From Alphaproteobacteria bacterium (lineage in GTDB: Bacteria > Pseudomonadota > Alphaproteobacteria > G02398745 > G023898745), in the NCBI GenBank assembly GCA_023898745.1, contig CP060237.1, forward strand, positions 889,498 to 953,497: 64,000 nucleotides of DNA, written 5' to 3'. The translations under genes and the position numbers were made by a program. The number at the start of each line of letters is the position of its first letter. Position 1 is the stretch's first letter. Of this stretch, positions 52,300-60,166 are shown piece after piece. The notes beneath the pieces were generated by a model. The model ran no database searches, was not told the DNA's origin, and saw only the letters and a list, made by a program, of their open reading frames with translations.

Positions 52300-55068
52300 T
52301 TATCCTAATAATACTAAAGCTGATTCTACTGTCGTTAACGATGAAGTAATATTTACAATTCCACCAGCTTCGGTTGAAACCGCACCACCAGCACCAATTT
52401 CGACTGCGCCACCTGCATCAACTTCAACAGCACCACCGCCTGTGATAGCCACATCACCGCCACCCGTTACCTCAACGGCACCACCACCTGTAACTGCAAC
52501 ATCACCGCCACCTGTCACTTCCACTGCTCCACCACCTGTTATGGCAACATCAGCACCCGCTGTCATTTCACATGCAACACCCGCCTCAATAGAAACATCC
52601 GCGCCTGCCGAAACTTCACATGCTGCACCTGCTTCTATCGCAACATCTGCACCCGCAGATACTTCACATGCAGCTCCAGCTTCAATTGATATATCTGCGC
52701 CAGCTGAAACCTCGCATGCTGCACCCGCTTCTACAGAAACATCTGCACCTGCCGATATTTCGCAAGCGGCACCAGCCTCTATTGCTACATCTGCACCCGC
52801 TTCTGCAGATATATTCGCGCCTGCTTCTATATTAATTCCACCGCCAGCACTTATATTAATCTCTGCCTCTGCAGTGATATTAATGTCTGTAGCTGAGAGA
52901 TTTAAAGCACCCGCTTCTGTCTTAATGGTAATTTCACCTTCGTTAATATTAATAAGATATGTTCCTGTATTAATCTGCGTATTACAGTTTCCAGCATTAA
53001 TATTAACAATATTGTCACCCGTTGGAATGTTCACCACATTATTACCAGACATAACACTGACTTCATTTAATTTCATCACACGAGTGACAATTTGATTTTG
53101 TCCATATATTAGAATCTTTTGTTCATCGATTGGCATATCTTGCATAACAATAGCATTTTGTGGACAAGGATCATCTGGGGTTGCTAAAGGCGCTCCCATC
53201 GTTGACAAAACTAAACGAGATTTTTCCTCAAATAAAGGTTCTGGTATAAGATTCACGCCATTATAAACACACCCCACACAAACAGGTCTATTAGGATCAC
53301 CATTTTCAAATACAATCACAACCTCCATACCAATGCGAGGAATAAACCCCGTTCCATAACCTGGACCAGCAAGACCTTGCATCACACGCACCCAACACGA
53401 GCCAGGTGGTGGAGGTAAAACTGCTTCTTCCAAAGCAGTCGCTTGCTCTTCTAATTCTTCTGCTTCTTCGTCTTCCGCTTCTTCAGCAGCTTCTTCTTCA
53501 GCAGCTTCTCCAGCCGTCTCTTCAGATTCTGCTGTTTCTGCAGCCTCCTCTTCTGTTTCTGCTGCGCCTTTTACTTCTTCCGCCTCTTGTTCCTCTGCAG
53601 CTTCAACTTCTTCTGGAGCAACTAAAGCTTCTTCTTGAGCTTCTTGCTCTTCTTCCTCTGCCAGTTCTTGAGGATCGACAGGCATGTTCCATAAAAACTT
53701 AACCGCTATTCGCCCTTGTGGATCTGTAAAAACAGGCGGCGGTGTTGGTGGAACTTTTTCTGCGCTTTCTAACCCAACTTCTGCCTGCTCTTCTGCCTCT
53801 TCCGCCTCTTCTTCAGCCTCCTGCGCTGTTGCCTCCACCTTTGTTGCTGCATATACACCTGCCACATCAGGAATTTCAGCTTCCGCAGGCCCAACAACAA
53901 CGGCTGTCTGGTATCCGCTTATCTTAGGCCATGGCGTTTTCTGTTCTGGTTTATATCTATGCTCTAGATCATTTCTTACGGCATAAAATCGATTAAAGTA
54001 CATAGGACGATCGGATGCTGTGTTTGAAATTTGCTTACCAAAATGCTCAACTTTAATCGTAAAGAGCTCATCCGCTACCAGTTTTAGATCTGGGTAGTTT
54101 GGAATCACATAAGCCCTCCCAACTGTTACATCATAAATCGTAGTATCGCATTGATAGACTTTAGATCTTGTTAAAGCGCCTTGCAACTGACTTTTTACTT
54201 TTAACTCTTGCATTTCTGCATTAAATCGCCTTGACGGATATTCGAAAGATACGCCAGAAAATGGAACGGGCGGTGTTGTTCCAAATGTAGGTGTAATAGG
54301 CGATAAATAATCAAAATCAATTCCTGCGAACACTTCTGGAACAACCTCGGAACGAATCGATAAACCGTAGACACGGCCCTCTTTTACGCCTTGACCATCG
54401 TACAAAATAGGTCTTGGTGTAAAAGATGGATTTGCTTTAATGGTTAAAATTTGATCAACACCATCTTCGATTTGATCATAATAATAATAAATCTGCTCAG
54501 CTTCTAAAAGACGAGAAACAAAATCAAAATCTGTTTCACAATATTGCACACAGTAAGGAATAGGCTTGAGATCAGGTATTTCAATAAGAAAATCAGCACC
54601 CGGCATAAGACCATTTGCTGTAAAAATTTCTGTTAAAATGGCATCCAGAGGTTGCTCTTGGAAAACCTGACATTTCTTTCTACGTGTTAACAGATTTAAT
54701 TTTGGCTTCAAGATTAAGCGATATAAAAGCTGCTCTTTCCCTAAAGCATTTTCCGCAACTTCTATTAATGCGGGGTTAGTTTTTGCTGAATTTTTTTGAA
54801 TACCTAAAAACTCAATATTAGTTATCATTCCAGAAAATAAACGCCCTTCAGCTTTTAACTTCACAAACATACGCATGTAGTCAAAAACATTAAACATAGA
54901 AGAGGGCGTCATGATAGTGACAGACACTTCATCAATCGCAGAAACAGTTTGTGTTGCTTTAAATTCAGTGACAACCCAGTTAGATATCACCTCTGGAGGT
55001 ATTTCTTCTGAAATTAATTTAAATGGTAATTTGGGCAGAAACTCTTCTAGCGCCTCTGCTAGAGCCAT
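52300..55068 (-). CDS. vgrG: VgrG/gp27-gp5-type spike protein with acidic insertions and Cys-repeat needle
   Basis: Spike of a contractile injection system, 922 residues. Residues 1-380 resemble the gp27-like (phage GPD) part, with PYCVQYCETDFDFVSRLLEAEQI at about 170-193. The gp5 OB-fold begins at FTDPQGRIAVKFLWN (447-461) and resumes at GSCWVRVMQGLAGPGYG through DPNRPVCVGCVYN (556-603). Between these halves is an about 83-residue Glu/Ala-rich insertion (467-549); a shorter acidic stretch lies at 411-438. The C-terminus (about 660-905) is a repetitive beta-helix needle: 16-residue units alternating GADVxIEA and GAACEVSA octads, with cysteines at 769, 785, 801, 817 and 833, then Val at the same position. 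PAAR-like gene follows. Confidence 0.9.
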   Translation of the reverse strand: MALAEALEEFLPKLPFKLISEEIPPEVISNWVVTEFKATQTVSAIDEVSVTIMTPSSMFNVFDYMRMFVKLKAEGRLFSGMITNIEFLGIQKNSAKTNPALIEVAENALGKEQLLYRLILKPKLNLLTRRKKCQVFQEQPLDAILTEIFTANGLMPGADFLIEIPDLKPIPYCVQYCETDFDFVSRLLEAEQIYYYYDQIEDGVDQILTIKANPSFTPRPILYDGQGVKEGRVYGLSIRSEVVPEVFAGIDFDYLSPITPTFGTTPPVPFSGVSFEYPSRRFNAEMQELKVKSQLQGALTRSKVYQCDTTIYDVTVGRAYVIPNYPDLKLVADELFTIKVEHFGKQISNTASDRPMYFNRFYAVRNDLEHRYKPEQKTPWPKISGYQTAVVVGPAEAEIPDVAGVYAATKVEATAQEAEEEAEEAEEQAEVGLESAEKVPPTPPPVFTDPQGRIAVKFLWNMPVDPQELAEEEEQEAQEEALVAPEEVEAAEEQEAEEVKGAAETEEEAAETAESEETAGEAAEEEAAEEAEDEEAEELEEQATALEEAVLPPPPGSCWVRVMQGLAGPGYGTGFIPRIGMEVVIVFENGDPNRPVCVGCVYNGVNLIPEPLFEEKSRLVLSTMGAPLATPDDPCPQNAIVMQDMPIDEQKILIYGQNQIVTRVMKLNEVSVMSGNNVVNIPTGDNIVNINAGNCNTQINTGTYLININEGEITIKTEAGALNLSATDINITAEAEINISAGGGINIEAGANISAEAGADVAIEAGAACEISAGADVSVEAGAACEVSAGADISIEAGAACEVSAGADVAIEAGAACEVSAGADVSIEAGVACEMTAGADVAITGGGAVEVTGGGDVAVTGGGAVEVTGGGDVAITGGGAVEVDAGGAVEIGAGGAVSTEAGGIVNITSSLTTVESALVLLG

Positions 55069-55163
55069 ATTTTTATTGATATTTGTTATGTTATTTTTAT
55101 TTAATTGGCTGATTCACCAATATGTCAAAGCACAACAATTTATTCGTGATTTTTTTTTATTTC

Positions 55164-55700
55164 TTAAGGATTTTTTAACAGACTGCCCGACTTTAATTGA
55201 AATAAAATCAAACTTCCTATACCCATAACAATAAATGTATCCGCCATATTAAACACAGGATAATACCAATGCATATAATGGAACTGTAAAAAATCCACCA
55301 CATAACCATAAGATATGCGATCCATAATATTACCAATTGCCCCACCAACAATCATAGAGTACGCAATCGTTTCATGCTTTGTTCTAGCGCGAATCAATAA
55401 AGACACAGCAAAAAGAAACACGATAAAAATAAAAACAAAAATAAGTTTGTGCACCAAGCACCCATAACACTGAAAAAATCCAAACGTCATACCGTAATTC
55501 CTGGAAAATACGATATTAAAAAAGGCATTAACTTTGTGATAATAAATCTTATAAGAAAAGTATTTTGTAATCTGATCAATAAAAAATGTGGATAATATAA
55601 TACTTAAACTCATCATCCTAAAATCTCTGGAAGACCAAAGCGCCCTTGCCTGTTTTGCAAGATCCTTCATCTTCGATTCAGGATAACGAGAAGAAAGCAT
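55164..55700 (-). CDS. lspA: lipoprotein signal peptidase with repeat-derived N-terminus
   Basis: Aspartyl protease that removes signal peptides from lipoproteins. The 178-residue product has four membrane helices, ARNYG-type block as SRNYGMTFGFFQ, the catalytic aspartates in GGAIGNIMDRISYGYVVDF and FNMADTFIVMG. The first helix begins near residue 31 (SLSIILSTFFIDQITKYF). The 30 residues before that (SSRYPESKMKDL ... SRDFRMM) are encoded by a family-A palindromic element, so the original N-terminus was replaced or displaced. The ATG at 55700 overlaps the rpsD stop (TAATG). Confidence 0.93.
   Translation of the reverse strand: MLSSRYPESKMKDLAKQARALWSSRDFRMMSLSIILSTFFIDQITKYFSYKIYYHKVNAFFNIVFSRNYGMTFGFFQCYGCLVHKLIFVFIFIVFLFAVSLLIRARTKHETIAYSMIVGGAIGNIMDRISYGYVVDFLQFHYMHWYYPVFNMADTFIVMGIGSLILFQLKSGSLLKNP
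55609..55690. repeat. family-A palindromic element at the start of lspA
   Basis: Arms CTCATCATCCTAAAATCTCTGG and the inverted CCTTCATCTTCGATTCAGGATAACGAG frame the element. It begins only three codons after the lspA start and is translated without disrupting the reading frame. Confidence 0.75.
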
Positions 55701-56314
55701 TATCTAGAATAAAACTCGATAACCAAATGCGGCTCCATCATGACAGGATATGGAACTTCTTCAAAAGAAGGAACTTTCATGAATGTTCCTTTCATGGACT
55801 TGTGATCAACCTCAATATAACCAGGAACTTCACGCTCTTTAGACCCAATACCTTGCAGAACAACAGGTGTTTCTTTCAATTTTGGAGAAAGCGTCACAAC
55901 ATCACCTTCACTAATACGTGCAGATGGAATGTCTAATCTCTTTCCATTCACAAGAACGTGCCCATGATTTACCAATTGTCTTGCTGCGAATACTGTTGGA
56001 GCAAATTTCATACGATACACTACAGCATCAATGCGAGATTCAAGCAAACCAATCAGATTTTGCATTGTATCGCCTTTTTGACGTGTTGATAATTTATACA
56101 GATTGTTAAACTGCTTCTCTGTAATGTTGCCATAATACCCTTTTAGCTTTTGCTTTGCTTTTAACTGCACTGCATAGTCGGATGGTTTTTTACGCCCAGT
56201 ACCGTGTTGGCCTGGCCCGTAATTTCTTTTTGCAAATGGGCTCTTATCACGGCCCCACAAGTTTACACCAAGTCTTCTGTCAATTTTATGCTTGGCTGCA
56301 ATACGTCTTGTCAT
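55700..56314 (-). CDS. rpsD: 30S ribosomal protein S4
   Basis: Assembly-initiating 16S rRNA-binding protein. The 204-residue product begins MTRRIAAKHKIDRRLGVNLWGRDKSP and carries KRNYGPGQHG, the S4 RNA-binding domain (LESRIDAVVYRMKFAPTVFAARQLVNHGHVLVNGKRL) and ends in VIEFYSR. It is the alphaproteobacterial type lacking the zinc-binding cysteine cluster. lspA follows with an overlapping start codon, an unusual partner. Confidence 0.98.
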   Translation of the reverse strand: MTRRIAAKHKIDRRLGVNLWGRDKSPFAKRNYGPGQHGTGRKKPSDYAVQLKAKQKLKGYYGNITEKQFNNLYKLSTRQKGDTMQNLIGLLESRIDAVVYRMKFAPTVFAARQLVNHGHVLVNGKRLDIPSARISEGDVVTLSPKLKETPVVLQGIGSKEREVPGYIEVDHKSMKGTFMKVPSFEEVPYPVMMEPHLVIEFYSR

Positions 56315-56447
56315 ATAATTTTATTGAGTTATACAATACCTATTCTTCATGTTAAAAGATTTTCATAGAAATAACAACAAAAAAATGATTGAGTTCTCTT
56401 TATTATCATCGATACAATGTTATATCAAAAGAGACAAATTTATTGGA

Positions 56448-57716
56448 ATGCTTACCTTTCTTTTTGCTGAAGCTGATACGCTTGTTGTTAAAGGTTCATC
56501 TAAACCGTGTCACATTGCGATAAAAACACAAGGCATGACAAATAAATTCGAATATGTTGAACAAATCGTAACTGCTGATTTAAACGATTCTCTAAAATTT
56601 GACACTAAAGAATCATCAGGTCCTTGTTTGTATACAGTTGAAATAAAAACACAACAACTCAACGAAGGAACTCACAAGTTTCAAATTGATGTTATTGAGC
56701 AAGCAACACAACAACTTAAGCACCGCATGGAGGTGATATACAAACTTAAACATCATAACGTTCGTGATCTTTCGCATCAGATTTCAAACTTTATCTTTGA
56801 AAAAATACAAGGCTCTAAAGGGCACTTTACTTCAAAAATAGCCTTTGTAAGAAAATATAAAACTGGCCCTGCAAAGACAAAGATTTTTATAAGCGACTAT
56901 GACGGAGAAAATCAAAAGTTTTTACTTGAAAGTAGGGAAATCATGATGGGCTTAACTTTCTCTAAATGTGGTCAATTTCTAGCTTATCGCTCTCTTCATC
57001 CTAGAAAAGGTCAAAGTATATGGCTGTATGACTTACAACATCAAACGAACATCAACTTAAGTGAAGTTTTAAAAAATCAACTTCAAAGAAATTTATTTGG
57101 TAAAAACATATCCGCCCTCTCCTTAGGCCATACGCCAGATGAAATTTTGTTTGCAAGATCTTTTAAGGGCTCAACAACGCTTCATAGTTATAATAGAAAA
57201 ACCGGACAACTCGCTTCTTTAACACAACCTCAAAAATATATCATTCAGACTTGTCCTGTAAAATTATCAGATGGAAAATCTCTCCTATTTTCAGCTGATG
57301 CTTCAGGCCATGAAAGTATTTATTACGCCAAAAATGGTGAAACAGTTATACTAGCAACAAATGATGTTCTGGATTTTTCACAACCAAAAGTATGTGAAAA
57401 CACCAAAGGCAAAAATCGCATCTTTTTCTCAGGTCGCGGGAAAGGCTTTTCATCTATCTGGTATATCGATGAAAACCTCTACACACAAAAAATTGACGAC
57501 CAACCAACACCTATTGTAACCATGAAACGTCCTTTCTTTTTAGAAAAACCCTGCCCTACTAAAAATGGCTTATATGTAGTCTATTTACAGCAAGGCTTGA
57601 ATTATAACGGTGTAATGATGACAGATATCAAAGGCAATCAAATCATGAAATCAGATAGTAACGCCCCCATTTTGTCAGGATTAGGCGTAAATGTCACAGA
57701 CGTGGCTGTGTATTAA
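56448..57716 (+). CDS. tolB: Tol-Pal system beta-propeller protein TolB
   Basis: Periplasmic protein of the Tol-Pal system that holds the outer membrane. The 422-residue product shows the N-terminal domain (VVKGSSKPCHIAIKTQGMTN, then IVTADLNDSLKF) and the six-bladed propeller with IFEKIQGSKGHFTSKIAFVRKY and ISDYDGENQKFLLESRE, matching TolB strongly. The usual WSPDG repeats are degraded (FSKCGQFLAYRS, LSDGKSLLFSADASGHESIYY). The frame opens at 56349, but I chose the ATG at 56448, which puts the leader MLTFLFAEA directly before the mature start. No tolQRA or pal is in the window. Confidence 0.86.
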   Translation: MLTFLFAEADTLVVKGSSKPCHIAIKTQGMTNKFEYVEQIVTADLNDSLKFDTKESSGPCLYTVEIKTQQLNEGTHKFQIDVIEQATQQLKHRMEVIYKLKHHNVRDLSHQISNFIFEKIQGSKGHFTSKIAFVRKYKTGPAKTKIFISDYDGENQKFLLESREIMMGLTFSKCGQFLAYRSLHPRKGQSIWLYDLQHQTNINLSEVLKNQLQRNLFGKNISALSLGHTPDEILFARSFKGSTTLHSYNRKTGQLASLTQPQKYIIQTCPVKLSDGKSLLFSADASGHESIYYAKNGETVILATNDVLDFSQPKVCENTKGKNRIFFSGRGKGFSSIWYIDENLYTQKIDDQPTPIVTMKRPFFLEKPCPTKNGLYVVYLQQGLNYNGVMMTDIKGNQIMKSDSNAPILSGLGVNVTDVAVY

Positions 57717-57777
57717 CTTTCTTTTAAGAAATAAACTTCTACCGTGAGCTAAGAAAGAGGAAAATACAGGTAATCTT

Positions 57778-58314
57778 ATGACCGAGGCTCTAGCAAGAGA
57801 AAAGGTTAAAATTCTTGAAGAAGATTTTTATAGGTGGGACCCACATGGGCAAACCACTCCTCAACACTGGATCAAAATTGAAAAAGACAACAAAGCTCTA
57901 ACAAAGTCTAAATACGAAGGGCACGAAGATTTCACACCTATGCTTTCTGAACCAAATTTTATGGTTGTGTGTAAAAGCAAAGCTAAATCATCCGATTCTG
58001 CTTTTAATTTAGCTCCTTGCTCTATCGCTTTATACACAAAATATAATCAAACACTTTTAGGCGACATAACAAAATATATAAACGAAGGTAATTCTTTTGG
58101 ATTCACCATAACTTTTAAAGATTTTTATGAAAATGGACCAAAGCCTTTTGCGGAAACTGTATGTAAAGAAGTAACCTTGAACGAAATAAGCTTCTCTACA
58201 ACAAGAGAGGAGATGCGATTAAAATTCTCCTATGTGGAAATTGAGCAAAAACAAAACTCAGATAAAGGAGCAACAACGTTATCTATCGATCTGAGAAAAA
58301 CACAAGGCAAGTAA
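57778..58314 (+). CDS. Hcp/tail-tube-like protein, first of a pair
   Basis: A 178-residue protein whose second half fits the Hcp/tail-tube pattern: SIALYTKYNQTLLGDITKYINEG (the K..D..L..... region), then a beta run FGFTITFKDFY, and VTLNEISFSTTREEMRLKFSYVEIEQ, comparable to the leading LEDVxVSSIS...E.VxLxFxxIexxY of T6SS Hcp proteins. The first half is variable. The next gene encodes a divergent paralogue, and their start and stop overlap (TAATG). Together with the VgrG and PAAR-like genes 3 kb away this suggests an injection tube. Assignment is by fold-level resemblance and is tentative. Confidence 0.5.
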   Translation: MTEALAREKVKILEEDFYRWDPHGQTTPQHWIKIEKDNKALTKSKYEGHEDFTPMLSEPNFMVVCKSKAKSSDSAFNLAPCSIALYTKYNQTLLGDITKYINEGNSFGFTITFKDFYENGPKPFAETVCKEVTLNEISFSTTREEMRLKFSYVEIEQKQNSDKGATTLSIDLRKTQGK

Positions 58315-58826
58315 TGGAATACCTTAATTGGTGCAAAGAAAAGCGAGATCATGCCACACCAGGATGGATCTTGGACATTATCTTTCATAATCCTCGCCAG
58401 CATCAAAAAATAGATTATGTTTTTGAACAGAAACACCTTTATGCTTATGATTATAAACAACACTCAGATGTATCCGAGTGTATAGATTATCCAAACGCCG
58501 CAATAAAATTTCAATTTTGCAAAGAGTATCATGTTCTTAAAGAACAGATGATGAAAAATCGTTTATTAGATGTTGCTCTTTACAAAGTCTTCAAATGGGA
58601 AATGGTGAGGGCAATTGCATTTCACAAATGCAATATTACAGAACTATCAGAATACAATGGAGAAATCTTGATGAAGTTCAGCTATATGGAAGAATCCACT
58701 TCATTTAAAACAGAGCGCGGCATTCATGCAACAAATTTAAACTTTGAAAAATATACAACTTACGAAAGTAAATATAAGAATATCAATGAGTATTTAAAAT
58801 ACTCCGACGCAAAACGGCCTAGATGA
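58314..58826 (+). CDS. Hcp/tail-tube-like protein, second of a pair
   Basis: A 170-residue divergent paralogue of its upstream neighbour: it keeps the C-terminal core as FKWEMVRAIAFHKCNITELSEYNGEI and LMKFSYMEESTSF, which lines up with the VTLNEISFSTTREE and MRLKFSYVEIE stretch of the first. The N-terminal half differs. The stop of the first and start of this one overlap (TAATG), so both are made from one message. Two different tube subunits would be compatible with a hetero-oligomeric tube or an effector-carrying variant. The identity is inferred. Confidence 0.45.
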   Translation: MEYLNWCKEKRDHATPGWILDIIFHNPRQHQKIDYVFEQKHLYAYDYKQHSDVSECIDYPNAAIKFQFCKEYHVLKEQMMKNRLLDVALYKVFKWEMVRAIAFHKCNITELSEYNGEILMKFSYMEESTSFKTERGIHATNLNFEKYTTYESKYKNINEYLKYSDAKRPR

Positions 58827-58832
58827 GGTGTG

Positions 58833-59087
58833 TTAAGCAAGTTTAGATACGGAACTTCTAAGTGCTTTCACTTTAATACCATCTGCAATTTCCACCTTTA
58901 TGATATCATTCTGCTCAATACGCGTAATTTTCCCAAAAATGCCACTATTTAATAAAATAGAATTTCCAACTTTCAATGATGCAAGCATTTGCTCATGCTC
59001 TTTACGTTCTTGCGCTTGAGGACGAAAAATTAAGAAATAAAAAATCACAAAAATGAGTAAAAATGGAAGTAAACCCAAAAAATCCAT
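58833..59087 (-). CDS. yajC: preprotein translocase subunit YajC
   Basis: Small inner-membrane protein accessory to SecDF. The 84-residue product has one N-terminal helix (LLPFLLIFVIFYFLIFRPQ), the conserved RPQ motif with QAQERKEHEQMLASLKVGN after it, and the C-terminal beta part GIFGKITRIEQNDIIKVEIADGIKV. Length and motifs are typical. It converges with the Hcp-like pair, six bases apart. No secD or secF nearby. Confidence 0.95.
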   Translation of the reverse strand: MDFLGLLPFLLIFVIFYFLIFRPQAQERKEHEQMLASLKVGNSILLNSGIFGKITRIEQNDIIKVEIADGIKVKALRSSVSKLA

Positions 59088-59167
59088 AAAAAATAAAATA
59101 TAAAGTTATGCTAAAGAATCATAGCCCACTTTTAAATACAAAGTAAATTTACTAACATAAGGTAAGT

Positions 59168-59252
59168 GCGGCCATGGCGGAATTGGTATACGCGCAGCGT
59201 TGAGGTCGCTGTGGGGCAACCCGTGGAAGTTCGAGTCTTCTTGGCCGCACCA
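59168..59252 (+). tRNA. tRNA-Leu (anticodon GAG)
   Basis: An 85-base gene. Acceptor stem GCGGCCA pairs with TGGCCGC at the 3' end, followed by A and an encoded CCA. The anticodon stem CAGCG/CGCTG encloses TTGAGGT, giving GAG, which reads CUC and CUU. A long variable arm (TGGGGCAACCCG) fits leucine tRNAs, and TTCGAGT is the T loop. A stand-alone gene whose CCA ends 15 bases before the amidase start. Confidence 0.95.
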
Positions 59253-59267
59253 AATTTTGGAGGGTAT

Positions 59268-60107
59268 GTGTTATTTTCCCTTTTCTCTTTTCAGACATTA
59301 AATATCATAAGAAATCATTATTCAGATTATAAGATAAAACCAAAGCTGATTATTTTGCACTGCTTTAACTCTCAACATCCGTGTTTTGAAAAGCAATCTC
59401 CATTTGAGTTATGGCGAAAAATGAACGTAGGACCGCATTATATAGTTCATAAAGATGGTTCAATTACACAATGCACACCTGATACCAAAGATCCTGAAAC
59501 AGTTTTTATGATCCGTCATGCCGGACCTTCCAGCTGGAAAGATTTCGCTGATATTGATCATGAAAAACACTGGCTCACACTCAATTACAAAGCGATTGGT
59601 ATAGAAATGGACAGCGAAGGATATGAAGATCCACCCAACAAAATTGATAAGCCAGGGAAATACACAGATGCACAGATAACCTCTGTGAAAAAACTTGTAA
59701 ATTCCTTGGCCCAAAAATTCAATATTCCTAAAGCATTGATTCTAGGGCATTCTGACATTTCTCCGTATCGCATAGAAAATGGTCAAGTTGTTTTAGGTAA
59801 GAATGATCCAAGCGAATCCTTTCCTTGGGATGATTATGCAAAGCAAAAAAAGCTAACTGCAGAAGAAATAGCCGATAAAGAAAAATTTGTAACAGAAAAA
59901 CTTATACAAATAGGTTACGACTTGAATCGCGATAACGCTGTTCCTTCTGAACAGAAACACTTAGCAATTAAATATTGTTTATTAGCTTTCGCAAGACATT
60001 GGAGCCCTTCGCATCTTGAGTTGCTTAAATCTTGGGATGGATTAATATATAGCCAACTCCCAATTGAATTGCTTGAGCAATTAAAATTTATCGCGGAAAA
60101 TATTTAA
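59268..60107 (+). CDS. N-acetylmuramoyl-L-alanine amidase (AmiD/AmpD type)
   Basis: Cleaves the amide bond between muramic acid and the peptide stem. Zinc ligands: His in LIILHCFNS and His in LILGHSDISPY, with Asp in KNDPSESFPWDDY; the catalytic Glu-type region is AIGIEMDSEGYED. HYIVHKDGSITQCTPDTKD and MIRHAGPSSWKDF fill the amidase_2 fold. The C-terminal part may be a small peptidoglycan-binding helical domain. I chose the GTG at 59268, with GGAGGG just before it; the leader would be (M)LFSLFSFQ. The frame is open further upstream but runs through the tRNA gene. Confidence 0.88.
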   Translation: MLFSLFSFQTLNIIRNHYSDYKIKPKLIILHCFNSQHPCFEKQSPFELWRKMNVGPHYIVHKDGSITQCTPDTKDPETVFMIRHAGPSSWKDFADIDHEKHWLTLNYKAIGIEMDSEGYEDPPNKIDKPGKYTDAQITSVKKLVNSLAQKFNIPKALILGHSDISPYRIENGQVVLGKNDPSESFPWDDYAKQKKLTAEEIADKEKFVTEKLIQIGYDLNRDNAVPSEQKHLAIKYCLLAFARHWSPSHLELLKSWDGLIYSQLPIELLEQLKFIAENI

Positions 60108-60166
60108 GTAAATAATTATCAAATTTTCTGTTATACTGGCATTAGAAAGTATTGTTATAGTTTTAT

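Noticed and set aside
52354..52875. Regular short repeats that might suggest a CRISPR array
   Set aside because: The repeats are 48 bases long without unique spacers, code in frame for a beta-helix, and have diverged by codon changes.
52034..53095. Long rightward open frame (353 codons) opposite vgrG, rich in Ala, Pro, Ser and Thr
   Set aside because: It is the antisense of the repetitive Gly/Ala/Cys-rich needle; repeats keep several frames open. VgrG on the other strand has clear family motifs.
53406..53702. Leucine-rich rightward frame that looks like membrane segments
   Set aside because: It is the complement of the Glu/Ala-rich acidic insertion of VgrG (GAG/GAA codons read as CTC/TTC/CTT). 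No ribosome site or family similarity.
51904..58826. Prophage remnant as origin of VgrG, PAAR-like and tube genes
   Set aside because: No capsid, terminase, integrase or portal genes nearby; lspA, rpsD and tolB lie between, and base use is like the neighbours.
59166..59267. Amidase frame open upstream through the tRNA-Leu gene
   Set aside because: The tRNA gene is complete and convincing; the GTG at 59268 with GGAGGG is the sensible start.
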